Source of the DNA: Fibrobacterota bacterium
GTDB taxonomy: Bacteria > Fibrobacterota > OXYB2-FULL-49-7 > JAEUSG01
Assembly: GCA_016788315.1 (NCBI GenBank)
Contig: JAEUSG010000561.1
Location: 1-33,827, forward strand
Length of the DNA: 33,827 nucleotides
Direction: 5' to 3'
A program made the translations under genes and the position numbers. The notes below the pieces were generated by a model that made no database searches, had not been told where the DNA came from, and was given only the letters and a program-made list of their open reading frames with translations. Below are positions 17,456 to 25,623 of this stretch, piece after piece; the stretch's first letter is position 1; each line of letters begins with the position of its first letter.

Positions 17456-18589
17456 TCATCGTCCACGCAAGAGTTGACCGGCAATGATTGAGCGTTGTAT
17501 TTCGCAAGTGCCTTCGTATATCTGGTAAATTTTTGCATCACGCATAAGCTTCTCAACAGGCATTTCATTTGTATATCCGTAACCGCCGAATATCTGTACC
17601 GCCTCAGTAGCCGCTTTCATGGCCGTATCTGCAGCGAAAACTTTTGCCATTGCAGCCGCTTTTGTATTGTCTATGCCGTTATCGTGCAATGAAGCGGCGC
17701 GCCATGCAAGAAGGCGTGCTGCTTCTATTTCGGTTGACATATCTGCAAGTTTGAAGCTGATGCCCTGGTAGCTGATAAGCTTCCGGTCGAATGCCTTTCT
17801 GGTTTTGGAATACGCAAGTGCAAGTGAAAGCGCACAGCGGGCGACACCGACAGCTGCAGCAGCAACAAGCGGGCGGGTCAGGTTGAAGGTTTTCATGCAG
17901 ATGGAAAAGCCATCGCCTTCATTGCCGACCATATTTTTTTCATCGACTACTGCATCTTCAAACTGGAGACGAACTGTATTTGAACAGCGCTGTCCCATAT
18001 TAATTTCTTTTGGCCCCTTTATGATTCCGGCTGTGTCAGCGGGTACAATAAATGCTGTCGGTCCTTTTTCTGTTTTAGCAAGAACGAAATACCATGATGC
18101 AACTCCGCCGTTTGTAATCCACCATTTTAATCCGTTGATGGCCCATTTGCCGTCTCTAACGCGTCTAGCTTCCGTCTTGACGCGGGAAACATCGGAACCT
18201 GCATCGGGCTCTGTAACTGCATATGCAGCGAAGGAGAGTTTTTCTGTCATGGGTTTCAGGAAACGGTTCTTTTGATCATCCGAACCGGCAATTATAAGAG
18301 GTGCCTGTGCAAGACTATTTGCCTCTATGGCTGTTGCTATACCGGAACAGGCAGCTGTCAGCTCTTCGGCTAGGATGGCGCATTCCAGAGTAGTTCTGCC
18401 GGGGCCGCCATACTCTTTTGGAATGTGTGAATTCATAAGACCAGCGGCAAAGGCTTTTTTTAATATGTCAATTGGGAAATCTCCGGAACGGTCATATTCA
18501 GCTGCTTTCGAAGCAATTTCCTCTTCAGCGAACTTTCTTGCTTTTAATTGAAGCTCTGTTTGTTCAGCGGTTAGGCTAAATTCTATCAT
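17456..18589 (-). CDS. Acyl-CoA dehydrogenase
   Basis: This flavoprotein family oxidises acyl-CoA to 2-enoyl-CoA and normally hands electrons to ETF. The 377-residue product from ATG 18589 shows IPKEYGGPG, the FAD-binding AVTEPDAGSDVSR, WITNGG, the FGGYGYTNEMPVEKLMRDAK segment and IYEGTCEIQ, in which Glu359 is the expected catalytic base. A longer frame from 18646 would run into the upstream gene; the chosen ATG has GCAGGA 8 bases ahead and overlaps the upstream stop by 14 bases. The substrate chain length cannot be read with confidence. It lies between two related membrane proteins in one tightly overlapping unit, and no etfAB is in the window. Confidence 0.93.
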   Translation of the reverse strand: MIEFSLTAEQTELQLKARKFAEEEIASKAAEYDRSGDFPIDILKKAFAAGLMNSHIPKEYGGPGRTTLECAILAEELTAACSGIATAIEANSLAQAPLIIAGSDDQKNRFLKPMTEKLSFAAYAVTEPDAGSDVSRVKTEARRVRDGKWAINGLKWWITNGGVASWYFVLAKTEKGPTAFIVPADTAGIIKGPKEINMGQRCSNTVRLQFEDAVVDEKNMVGNEGDGFSICMKTFNLTRPLVAAAAVGVARCALSLALAYSKTRKAFDRKLISYQGISFKLADMSTEIEAARLLAWRAASLHDNGIDNTKAAAMAKVFAADTAMKAATEAVQIFGGYGYTNEMPVEKLMRDAKIYQIYEGTCEIQRSIIAGQLLRGR

Positions 18590-19079
18590 AAAGTTCATCC
18601 TGCTGCTGCGAACGGGCAGCTTCTTTAATTGAATTGGTGATGTCAAATTTTAATGAGGCCTCTTTGTCATTAGAGAAACTCTCTTTTCCTGCAAATTTAC
18701 CATGTGTGATGACGATGCCCATGAGTGTTACTGCAATAGAGAGAGTTGGTGCCAGAAAAAGGGCCGCTAATTTGTAAAGTATATGCTGCGGGACATTGCC
18801 TGAAGTGATAATTATTGAAGAGCACATTGAGGTGACAACAATAAAGAGCAGGAACGAAAGAACAGTTTTAATTATGAAAGGTTTCGACCAGTTAGTGTAT
18901 TGCTGATTTCGAGTAATCCATCCAGTTAGTATTACTGGAGCCATTGTAAGTAGTGCAACAAACAGCAGAAAGGAGTGAATAAAGTGGTCGTAAAAGAATA
19001 TCAAGGAGAGGGGCACTGCACCAGATGGAATGTGAGACATTATGGAATGGATGTGAAGATCGGGAATTTTAATTTTCAT
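18576..19079 (-). CDS. Four-helix membrane protein (DUF2231-like), paralogue of the gene after the dehydrogenase
   Basis: The ATG at 19079 gives 167 residues; a TTG at 19088 would add three. The protein has about four hydrophobic segments, a short N-terminus with LHIHSIMSHIP, and a polar C-terminal tail. The paired histidines in HSIMSH, plus LTGWIT and IKTVLSFLLFIVV, match the rubredoxin-headed protein two genes downstream. The histidines just before the first helix could be haem or metal ligands, but this is unproven. The gene overlaps the start of the acyl-CoA dehydrogenase. It diverges from the peroxiredoxin gene. No clear ribosome binding site precedes its start. Confidence 0.7.
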   Translation of the reverse strand: MKIKIPDLHIHSIMSHIPSGAVPLSLIFFYDHFIHSFLLFVALLTMAPVILTGWITRNQQYTNWSKPFIIKTVLSFLLFIVVTSMCSSIIITSGNVPQHILYKLAALFLAPTLSIAVTLMGIVITHGKFAGKESFSNDKEASLKFDITNSIKEAARSQQQDELYDRI

Positions 19080-19117
19080 TATAGTCAAAATAACTATTTA
19101 TAAGGATAAAAAATAAC

Positions 19118-19146
19118 TTGCTTATTTCCTATCAAATTAGTATGAT
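19118..19146 (+). promoter_or_regulatory. Sigma-70-type promoter of the peroxiredoxin gene
   Basis: TTGCTT (19118-19123) and TATGAT (19141-19146) are separated by exactly 17 bases and lie about 40 bases before the peroxiredoxin ATG. The surrounding sequence is very AT-rich. No clear peroxide- or redox-regulator box is recognised. Confidence 0.7.
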
Positions 19147-19187
19147 ATAGTTGAATAAGGTTAACTTAATAAACGAAAGGATACGTT

Positions 19188-19787
19188 ATGGTACTCGTAG
19201 GAAAAAAAGCCCCCGATTTTGTCGCTTCAGCTGTTCTGGGCGATAACACTATTGTAGATAATTTCAAATTTTCAGAGCAGATAAAGGGAAAATATGCCCT
19301 TCTGTTCTTTTATCCCTTGGATTTCACCTTTGTATGTCCATCAGAAATTCTTGCATTTGACCACAGATTGGCTGCATTCAAAGAAAAGAATGTCGAAGTT
19401 ATAGGTGTCAGTGTTGATTCGCACTTTACCCATCTTGCATGGAAGAATACTCCTGTAGAGAAGGGTGGTCTAGGTAAGGTTGGCTTTCCTCTTGTAGCAG
19501 ACCTGACAAAGTCGATTGCAAAAGATTATGATGTTCTTACCGGCGAAGCAATTGCCTTACGCGGAACATTCCTGATTGATAAAGAGGGTGTTGTGCGCCA
19601 TCAGGTTGTAAATGATCTTCCGTTGGGACGTAATATTGATGAAGCAATCCGTATGGTTGATGCATTGCAGTTTTTCGAAAAGCATGGCGAAGTCTGTCCG
19701 GCAGGATGGAATAAGGGTAAAGCAGGTATGAAGGCTTCTCCTGACGGAGTTGCAGATTATTTGGCCAAGCATAGTAAGGATTTGTAA
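19188..19787 (+). CDS. Typical 2-Cys peroxiredoxin (AhpC/Prx1 family)
   Basis: The 199-residue enzyme reduces hydrogen peroxide and organic peroxides. The peroxidatic Cys50 lies in [12 protein letters not shown] and the resolving Cys170 in GEVCPAGW, the arrangement of the Prx1/AhpC group. A GGLG motif (93-96) is present, but the C-terminal YF motif of over-oxidation-sensitive forms is missing. No AhpF or thioredoxin reductase gene is adjacent, so the electron donor is unknown. An AAAGG ribosome binding site and a clear promoter precede it. It is a single-gene unit converging with glgC. Confidence 0.95.
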   Translation: MVLVGKKAPDFVASAVLGDNTIVDNFKFSEQIKGKYALLFFYPLDFTFVCPSEILAFDHRLAAFKEKNVEVIGVSVDSHFTHLAWKNTPVEKGGLGKVGFPLVADLTKSIAKDYDVLTGEAIALRGTFLIDKEGVVRHQVVNDLPLGRNIDEAIRMVDALQFFEKHGEVCPAGWNKGKAGMKASPDGVADYLAKHSKDL

Positions 19788-19800
19788 AGACCGGGGTTTC

Positions 19801-21087
19801 TTAGATCACAGTCCCCGAGGGAATTACAGCTCCTGAGGGGATTATTGTTATTCCGTCCCGAATCCAAAAGTTGTCATTTTTGATTTCAGTGCCGCTTTTT
19901 TGTCTGTTGATTGTAACGTTATCGCCTATCCTTGCATTTCTGTCAATAATGGCATTAGTTATGCTGCAGTTACTGCCGATACCCATTGGTGGTATAGCAC
20001 CTTTTGATGAGGTCCATTTTGTTAAGACCTGTTCACCTTCATAGAAATCGGCGCCAAGCATAACAACAGAATCGAGTTTTGCACCTTTTTCGACAATGCT
20101 TCTCTCGCCTATGACAGAATTTGAAATTTTCTCTGCAGAAATATCGCAGCCGGTGTTTATGAGTGTGTTTTGAACATTTGTCTGGTTGATTCTGCTTGGC
20201 GGAAGCGGTTGTGCATTTGTAAAGAAAGGGCGGCGTGGGCTGAATAAATCTATTGGCGGATTTGATCCGGCAAGAGAAAGGTTTGCTTCGAAAAATGATG
20301 GTACAGTTCCGATATCTCTCCAATAACCTGAAAAAGGGTAGGCCATCACCTTGAACTTATTAATAGCATTAAGAAGAACCTCGCGACCGAAGTCAGTTTC
20401 ATTTTTATTTTCGAGTGCTTTAAGAAGTATATCGGGCTGAAAAACATAAACACCCATATTTGCAAGGCATCTGTCTCCCTCGAAGGTTCTTCCATAAGGA
20501 GCAAAATGGCCCGGGTCTGCTCTGAACTGTTTTAGAGTTTCCGGATCCTTTGGTTTTTCTGCAAATGCTTTAACTGCTCCGCGTCGATCAACATTTATCA
20601 ATCCATATCTGGATGCTTCGCTCATTGGTACAGGAGAAGCGGCAATAGTTATGTCAGCACCGGTCATTCGGTGATAGCCTATTAAATCAGAATAGTTCAT
20701 GTTGTAGAGATGGTCGCCTGAAAGGATCAGCATCTGTTCAAACTGATAGTATGTAGTGTGCTTGAGTGTCGCTCTAACAGCATCTGCAGTTCCCTGAAAC
20801 CAGTCTGCGGCGGAGGCTGTCTGTTCAGCAGCCAAAATGTCAACAAAACCGTTTGAAAAGGCATCGAAACGGTATGTCTGCATAATATGCCTGTGCAAAC
20901 TCGCAGACATAAACTGAGTGAGTACAAATATTCTGTTAATGCCTGAATGAATGCAATTGCTTACAGGAATATCAATGAGTCTGTATTTGCCCAGGAAGGA
21001 AAGAGCAGGTTTTGCTCTTTCAATCGTGAGCGGAAAAAGGCGTGTGCCTCTACCGCCGCCAAGAATTACAGCGGTTACATCCTTCAT
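19801..21087 (-). CDS. glgC: Glucose-1-phosphate adenylyltransferase (ADP-glucose pyrophosphorylase)
   Basis: GlgC makes ADP-glucose, the donor for glycogen synthesis. The 428-residue protein has the N-terminal nucleotide-binding signature ILGGGRGTRLFPLT followed by ERAKPAL (residues 8-29), LSGDHLYNMNY in the catalytic region, the AEKPKDP lysine motif, and a C-terminal left-handed beta-helix (GERSIVEKGAKL, IDRNARIGDNVTI). Length matches the family. Its ATG overlaps the dapF stop by one base (TAATG), an unusual partner for a glycogen gene. No other glycogen genes are in the window. Confidence 0.95.
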   Translation of the reverse strand: MKDVTAVILGGGRGTRLFPLTIERAKPALSFLGKYRLIDIPVSNCIHSGINRIFVLTQFMSASLHRHIMQTYRFDAFSNGFVDILAAEQTASAADWFQGTADAVRATLKHTTYYQFEQMLILSGDHLYNMNYSDLIGYHRMTGADITIAASPVPMSEASRYGLINVDRRGAVKAFAEKPKDPETLKQFRADPGHFAPYGRTFEGDRCLANMGVYVFQPDILLKALENKNETDFGREVLLNAINKFKVMAYPFSGYWRDIGTVPSFFEANLSLAGSNPPIDLFSPRRPFFTNAQPLPPSRINQTNVQNTLINTGCDISAEKISNSVIGERSIVEKGAKLDSVVMLGADFYEGEQVLTKWTSSKGAIPPMGIGSNCSITNAIIDRNARIGDNVTINRQKSGTEIKNDNFWIRDGITIIPSGAVIPSGTVI

Positions 21088-21920
21088 TAGATATTTATCT
21101 CACCGTTAAAGACTTCAACAGCAGGTCCGGTCTTGAAAACGGGCGAATCATCGGTTGCCCATTCGAGAACAAGATCGCCCCCGCGCAGATGGTTCAATAT
21201 CTTCCGATTGGTAAGTCCGCATAGAACTCCGGCAACACATACAGCTGAAGCGCCGGTTCCGCAGGCGAGGGTTTCGCCGGAACCGCGTTCCCAGGTGCGC
21301 TGCTTTACTTCATCTCTTGAGATAATCTGAATAAACTCAACATTGGTTCTGCGCGGGAAAAGAGGGTGGTTTTCTATAACCGGCCCATACTTTTCAACAG
21401 GAAACTTCTCTGTATCTTCGACAAATATGACGCAGTGAGGGTTACCCATTCCAACAGCTGTAAATTCAAATTCACGATCAAGTGCTGTTAACTTATTACG
21501 AATAACAGGCCCCTTTTCCGCTTTTACAGGTATCTCTGCTGGTGCAAGAAATGGCTTACCCATATTTACCTTCGCAGAAACAGCTGCGCCGTTTTCTATT
21601 GTTAATTCAATTCTCTTTATGCCGGCGCCTGTCTCAATATCGAGAGTTGTCTTTCTGGAAATGGAGTGGTCATAGACATACTTTGCTACGCAGCGTACGC
21701 CATTTCCGCACATTTCAGACATTGACCCGTCTGCATTGTACATAATCATCTTTGCATCGGCCTTATCGGATGGCGCAATGAGAATTAGTCCGTCTGCGCC
21801 TATGCCAAAATTTCTATTTGATACAGCAATAGCTGTTCTGACAGGATCCGGCACCTTTTCTTCAAAAAGGTTGATATATACATAGTCGTTTCCGGCGCCT
21901 TGCATCTTTGTAAACTTCAT
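21087..21920 (-). CDS. dapF: Diaminopimelate epimerase
   Basis: DapF converts LL- to meso-diaminopimelate for lysine and peptidoglycan synthesis. The 277-residue protein starts MKFTKMQGAGNDYVYINLF and has both catalytic cysteines: Cys71 in EMCGNGVRC and Cys220 in LACGTGASA. GMGNPHCV and ERGSGET are also present. This points to meso-DAP peptidoglycan. The ATG is one base after the lptE stop, and the stop overlaps glgC, so the three genes look cotranscribed. Confidence 0.97.
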   Translation of the reverse strand: MKFTKMQGAGNDYVYINLFEEKVPDPVRTAIAVSNRNFGIGADGLILIAPSDKADAKMIMYNADGSMSEMCGNGVRCVAKYVYDHSISRKTTLDIETGAGIKRIELTIENGAAVSAKVNMGKPFLAPAEIPVKAEKGPVIRNKLTALDREFEFTAVGMGNPHCVIFVEDTEKFPVEKYGPVIENHPLFPRRTNVEFIQIISRDEVKQRTWERGSGETLACGTGASAVCVAGVLCGLTNRKILNHLRGGDLVLEWATDDSPVFKTGPAVEVFNGEINI

Positions 21921-21921
21921 A

Positions 21922-22431
21922 TTAGAATCCTCGCAATGTATTGTTAAGAATAATTTCCGTTAGTGAACCAATCGCAATTTTAAGTCCAGCTTCCTCTGTG
22001 CCCCCGGTAAAAGGGTATGAGCCGGAAGCAGAAAGTTTCTGTTTATACAGAGAGGCGTTTTCTTTCGTGTCGAAGAAGTCCACTTCTACAGTAAGCGTAA
22101 CTTTATAAGAGCGTACATTGCCTGAAACGTCGTAATCATCAGGTGTAGTTGTATAATCGACAATAGTAAGCTTGAGTGAGGCATCACCATCAGCTCTGCG
22201 GATTTCGGCAACGTTCACGGATTGGAAAGCCTGCCAGATTTGTTCTCTTATCCGCTCTTCGAGTCCAGCCTTTGCGGTGAGATTATCAAACAACGGTATT
22301 GAGACCGACTTAATATGTGCCGGAAGTGAGGTGCCGCTGAACGAGTAACGCATGCATGCAGAGGAAAACAGTACCGTAAACAGCGTTAATGTTAGAATTT
22401 GTAAAAGTCGTATCATGTATAAAAGATACAT
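21922..22431 (-). CDS. lptE: LPS-assembly lipoprotein LptE-like
   Basis: LptE plugs the LptD barrel that inserts lipopolysaccharide in the outer membrane. The 169-residue product has a lipoprotein signal peptide ending FSSAC, followed by MRYSFSGTSLPAHIKSVSIP, then LFDNLTAKAGLEERIREQ, a central basic/hydrophobic TLTVEVDFFD strand and a C-terminal helix, the pattern of FCB-type LptE proteins. The start may be the Met at residue 6 (22416), which gives a more typical n-region (MIRLLQ). It indicates a lipopolysaccharide-bearing outer membrane. It lies between a hemerythrin-like gene and dapF. Confidence 0.85.
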   Translation of the reverse strand: MYLLYMIRLLQILTLTLFTVLFSSACMRYSFSGTSLPAHIKSVSIPLFDNLTAKAGLEERIREQIWQAFQSVNVAEIRRADGDASLKLTIVDYTTTPDDYDVSGNVRSYKVTLTVEVDFFDTKENASLYKQKLSASGSYPFTGGTEEAGLKIAIGSLTEIILNNTLRGF

Positions 22432-22449
22432 TGATCCGTTACTCTTTCG

Positions 22450-23058
22450 CTATTTCCCTCTATAGCGTTCCTTGTAGGGATCGGGATATGAAAGAAAGAG
22501 TTTACCGGCGATAAAGGCGAAGGTCTCATTTGCTTTTAACAGCGGAATTATTTCATGGTTTTCACATTTTGCGTGAGGATTGAAAATATTCATCAGCGCA
22601 GCCATTTCATGAAATATCTTTTCGATACTTTCAGGCAGCAAATGGTCTTTGTCTGTTTTATAGAGCTTGAAAACATTAGAGGCTGTTTTTCGGATATTAT
22701 GATGGTCGTGTAACAGCTTTTTATGAAGATCTCTGTATTGATTTCGTTCAGCGGAGCTGGAAATAACAGGATCTTTCTCCTTACCGAAAACTGCCAATGC
22801 AGGGAACAAAACATTTTCTTCAAACTTCAAATGGCTCTCAAGTTCATTTCTGTAAAAACTGTAATATTTTTCCCAGGCTGACTGAGCAATATCTTTGTCA
22901 AAAGAGTCAATAACACTGTTGATCTGATTGGAAAATTTAGAGATATCATCGTGGAAGGTAACAACTGTCGGGATAATATCAATTTTCGGTTTGAAAATCG
23001 AATTAGATTCACTATTCATCGCAGAGTAATATAGGTCATTCAGGGTATTATCAGCCAC
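22450..23058 (-). CDS. Hemerythrin-like (HHE) cation-binding protein
   Basis: The 202-residue helical protein has His/Glu metal-ligand motifs spaced as in hemerythrin HHE domains: an early VTFHDDI, then HLKFEENVLFPAL, LLHDHHNIRK and HAKCENHEIIPLL. Such domains bind a di-iron centre and serve in oxygen, nitric oxide or iron-damage responses. The frame starts at GTG (23058) without a clear Shine-Dalgarno sequence; an ATG at 23019 is the next choice. It is the first gene of the minus-strand run with lptE, dapF and glgC (18 bases to lptE). No DNA-binding or other extra domain is seen. Confidence 0.85.
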   Translation of the reverse strand: MADNTLNDLYYSAMNSESNSIFKPKIDIIPTVVTFHDDISKFSNQINSVIDSFDKDIAQSAWEKYYSFYRNELESHLKFEENVLFPALAVFGKEKDPVISSSAERNQYRDLHKKLLHDHHNIRKTASNVFKLYKTDKDHLLPESIEKIFHEMAALMNIFNPHAKCENHEIIPLLKANETFAFIAGKLFLSYPDPYKERYRGK

Positions 23059-23131
23059 CTAATAGGTATTATGCCGAATATTACCGCTTCTAAAATTGAT
23101 ATATGTTGCCGGCACCTGTACTAATATTATT

Positions 23132-23161
23132 TTAGATATGGATGGCTTGGTCTGTATCTAA
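23132..23161. repeat. Short inverted repeat upstream of the histidine kinase gene
   Basis: TTAGATA (23132-23138) pairs with TATCTAA (23155-23161) across 16 bases, in the 132-base gap between the divergent hemerythrin-like and histidine kinase genes. It could be an operator for the kinase operon, but a seven-base match in AT-rich sequence can arise by chance. Confidence 0.3.
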
Positions 23162-23190
23162 ACCCTTTATTAGTGAGGTTACAAAGTCTA

Positions 23191-24708
23191 ATGTCCGAAA
23201 GCCGAATACCCTACGCGCTGCTTCCCGTTTCCGGTGTTATGCTGATAATTGCAGCTTTTAACGGCGGCACTCTTCCATTTGGCTTTGTTCTATTCTCAGC
23301 TTCCCTGTTCATCTTCTCATTTATCTTCCTTGTTAGGGAGGAAATAAGAATTCATAAGCAGATTGCTTCCGAGGCGGATGCACTGCAGAATAAGCTGATT
23401 GAAAGTTTCAACGAGATTTTGCGGGAGAATTCAGCTGATATCGGTCTTGCAGATACACTTGGAATTCTGGAAAATGAATCGCCAGAAGAGGTTCGGTTTA
23501 AAGGAATATTTGCACAGCTGGAGTTTACGAGGGGCCTTTTCAATCGTCAACTCAATCTTTTTAGAGCCAAGAATAAAACAATCAAGGATTTAAATGATCG
23601 AATCCTCTTTTCAAAGCAACAGCTTGAGGCCGTTTTCGATGCTCAGGCCGAAGCTATCTGCATGCTCGACAGTAATCTGAAAATTTTCCGCCTCAACAAG
23701 GCATATTCTGTTCTTTGCGGAAAGCCTTTAAAGCAGCTTATCGGCGAAGAGAGCAGTAGAATGGTGCCGGTCAATGGAATTGACTTAATAAAACGAGCTG
23801 CGCAGCAGGTTTTTGAAACAGGACAATCATCAGCACCTATACAGCTTGAAACAACTGCTGAATCAAACAGGCGGTTTTTTACTTACAGAGCATTTCCAAT
23901 TTTTGAGGGCGAAAATGTCGCCTTTGTTCTTGAGCATTACCGCAACATAACTGAAGAAAAAAGAATGAATGAGCAGTTGATTCGTTCTGCCAATTTGGCC
24001 AGTATCGGAACAATGATCGCAGGCATCGCTCATGAAATGAATAATCCTCTTTCCGGAATTTCAGGTACAGCAGCGAATATGGTGAGTATGCCGGATACTT
24101 ACGGACTTAATCCAAAGGGCAAGGAAAGATTACAGGATATCCTGGAATCAGCATCACGTGCAGAAAACATTCTGAAGGGCCTTCTTGATTTATCGCGGAA
24201 AAAAGAGGCTCAGTTTGTAATAATGAATATTGTTCCTGCAATCGAAAAGGCAGCGCAATCCATTCACATAAATGGATATGGCCATATCAGACGAACTATC
24301 TTCATAGAGCCCGGTTTTAGTCCTGTTGTCAATTGCGATTCATCACGTGTTACACAGGTCTTCATTAACCTCATTTCCAATGCTTCCCTTTCGGTTCTTG
24401 AACTTGAGAATAGAGAGCGGCTCGCAGGCCGTGAAGGTTATCAGCCGGAAATCAGGATATCAATCCGAAAGCGCGGCAATTATGTTGGAGTGAGTGTTAC
24501 TGATAATGGGCTTGGAATCGATCCTGATAAATTAGGTCAGGTCTTTGATCCTTTCTTCTCAACACGGCCGACAGGACAGGGTACTGGACTTGGTCTTTCA
24601 ATCTGTCAGAAGATAATGATGGAGCATAACGGCAGACTTGTAATAGATAAACATGACAGAGGAGAAACCTGTTTTACTGCGGAATTTCCTTCAGCGTCCG
24701 CAAATTAA
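23191..24708 (+). CDS. Membrane-bound PAS-domain histidine kinase
   Basis: The ATG at 23191 gives 505 residues; a GTG at 23173 has no ribosome binding site and is less likely. Two hydrophobic helices (about residues 6-48) are followed by a linker, a PAS domain at about 145-255 (LEAVFDAQAEAICMLDSN ... ALVF-type end at HYRNITEEKR), a dimerisation/phosphoacceptor helix with His281 in IAGIAHEMNNPLSG, and an ATPase domain with the N box (FINLISNASLSV), DNGLGID and GTGLGLSI. It has only a tiny periplasmic loop, so it probably senses membrane or cytoplasmic signals. The response regulator follows after 12 bases, then a potassium transporter. Confidence 0.93.
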   Translation: MSESRIPYALLPVSGVMLIIAAFNGGTLPFGFVLFSASLFIFSFIFLVREEIRIHKQIASEADALQNKLIESFNEILRENSADIGLADTLGILENESPEEVRFKGIFAQLEFTRGLFNRQLNLFRAKNKTIKDLNDRILFSKQQLEAVFDAQAEAICMLDSNLKIFRLNKAYSVLCGKPLKQLIGEESSRMVPVNGIDLIKRAAQQVFETGQSSAPIQLETTAESNRRFFTYRAFPIFEGENVAFVLEHYRNITEEKRMNEQLIRSANLASIGTMIAGIAHEMNNPLSGISGTAANMVSMPDTYGLNPKGKERLQDILESASRAENILKGLLDLSRKKEAQFVIMNIVPAIEKAAQSIHINGYGHIRRTIFIEPGFSPVVNCDSSRVTQVFINLISNASLSVLELENRERLAGREGYQPEIRISIRKRGNYVGVSVTDNGLGIDPDKLGQVFDPFFSTRPTGQGTGLGLSICQKIMMEHNGRLVIDKHDRGETCFTAEFPSASAN

Positions 24709-24720
24709 TCGGGAATAAAA

Positions 24721-25623
24721 ATGAACAACAAGAGAATACTTATTGTAGATGATGAAAAGCTGGTTCGTCAGATGATTGCTGATTATCTTGAGCGGGACTA
24801 CGAAATCGTCACTGAAGAGAATGCTGAAAATGCCCTTCTTCGAAATGATCTTGATTCATTCAAGCTTGTAATATCTGACATTAACATGCCGGGAATGCCT
24901 GGTTATGAGTTCTTAAGCGAGGTTAAAAAACGCAATCCTTCTGTTAGAACAGCGCTGATAACTGCCTACGATGTTGACGATTATGTAAGAATGGCTAAAG
25001 AGAACGGAATTACAAACATTATTGCTAAGACTGTACCGTTCAATTTTGCTGAGCTTGGAACAATTGTAAAGGGGCTGATAACCGGAGATATTTTTGGTCT
25101 TGATAAACACATGAAGAGCGGGTATCGCGTTCTGAAAGAATATGAGATCCGCGGTTCAGCAGATGCCAAGAGTGTACGCGAAGATGCACTTAAAACACTT
25201 CAGGCGGAAGTAGGTTCAACCGGCGAACTCCGGCTCGTTCTAGATGAAGTTGTAACAAATGCTCTTTATCATTCCGTAAAAGATGATGCTGGGAACGAAA
25301 AATACAGAGAGTTTGCTCAGGTTGATTTACTGCCGCACGAAAGTTTCACCCTTGCCTGTGCAATAGATGAAGAGAAGTATGCGGTTTTTATAACAGATAA
25401 ACAGGGCACGCTGACAAAAGATATTGTATTGTATAAAATCGATAGACATATCAGAGGTGAAGGTGTTCTTGATGATTCAGGTCGTGGCCTTTTTATGTCT
25501 CGCATCTTTGCCGACCGGTTTATAGTAAATATTGATCCAGGTAAACGGACCGAAATTGTAATTATAAACTACCGTACGCCGGCTTACCACGGCTTTAAGC
25601 CGCTCTATATTAACGAGCTGTAA
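24721..25623 (+). CDS. Response regulator with a GHKL/RsbW-like ATPase output domain
   Basis: The 300-residue protein begins with a receiver domain: acidic pocket Asp10-Asp11, phosphoacceptor Asp53 in ISDINMPGMPG, and Lys103 in IAKTVPF. Instead of a DNA-binding domain, residues about 150-290 look like a histidine-kinase-type ATPase of the anti-sigma/serine-kinase group: LRLVLDEVVTNALYHS (N box, Glu176 and Asn180), ITDKQGTL, and DDSGRGLFMSRIFADR as the glycine-rich lid. Phosphorylation may therefore switch a kinase or anti-sigma activity rather than transcription directly. No partner sigma factor or anti-anti-sigma protein is seen here. Its stop overlaps the ktrB start (TAATG). Confidence 0.88.
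   Translation: MNNKRILIVDDEKLVRQMIADYLERDYEIVTEENAENALLRNDLDSFKLVISDINMPGMPGYEFLSEVKKRNPSVRTALITAYDVDDYVRMAKENGITNIIAKTVPFNFAELGTIVKGLITGDIFGLDKHMKSGYRVLKEYEIRGSADAKSVREDALKTLQAEVGSTGELRLVLDEVVTNALYHSVKDDAGNEKYREFAQVDLLPHESFTLACAIDEEKYAVFITDKQGTLTKDIVLYKIDRHIRGEGVLDDSGRGLFMSRIFADRFIVNIDPGKRTEIVIINYRTPAYHGFKPLYINEL

Noticed and set aside
19792-19817. CGGGG/CCCCG stem between the peroxiredoxin and glgC genes as a bidirectional terminator
   Set aside because: The stem is only five base pairs with a 16-base loop and only a weak T-rich tail, too little to call.
23173-23190. GTG start for the histidine kinase
   Set aside because: No ribosome binding site precedes it; the GTGAGG itself may serve as the site for the ATG at 23191.
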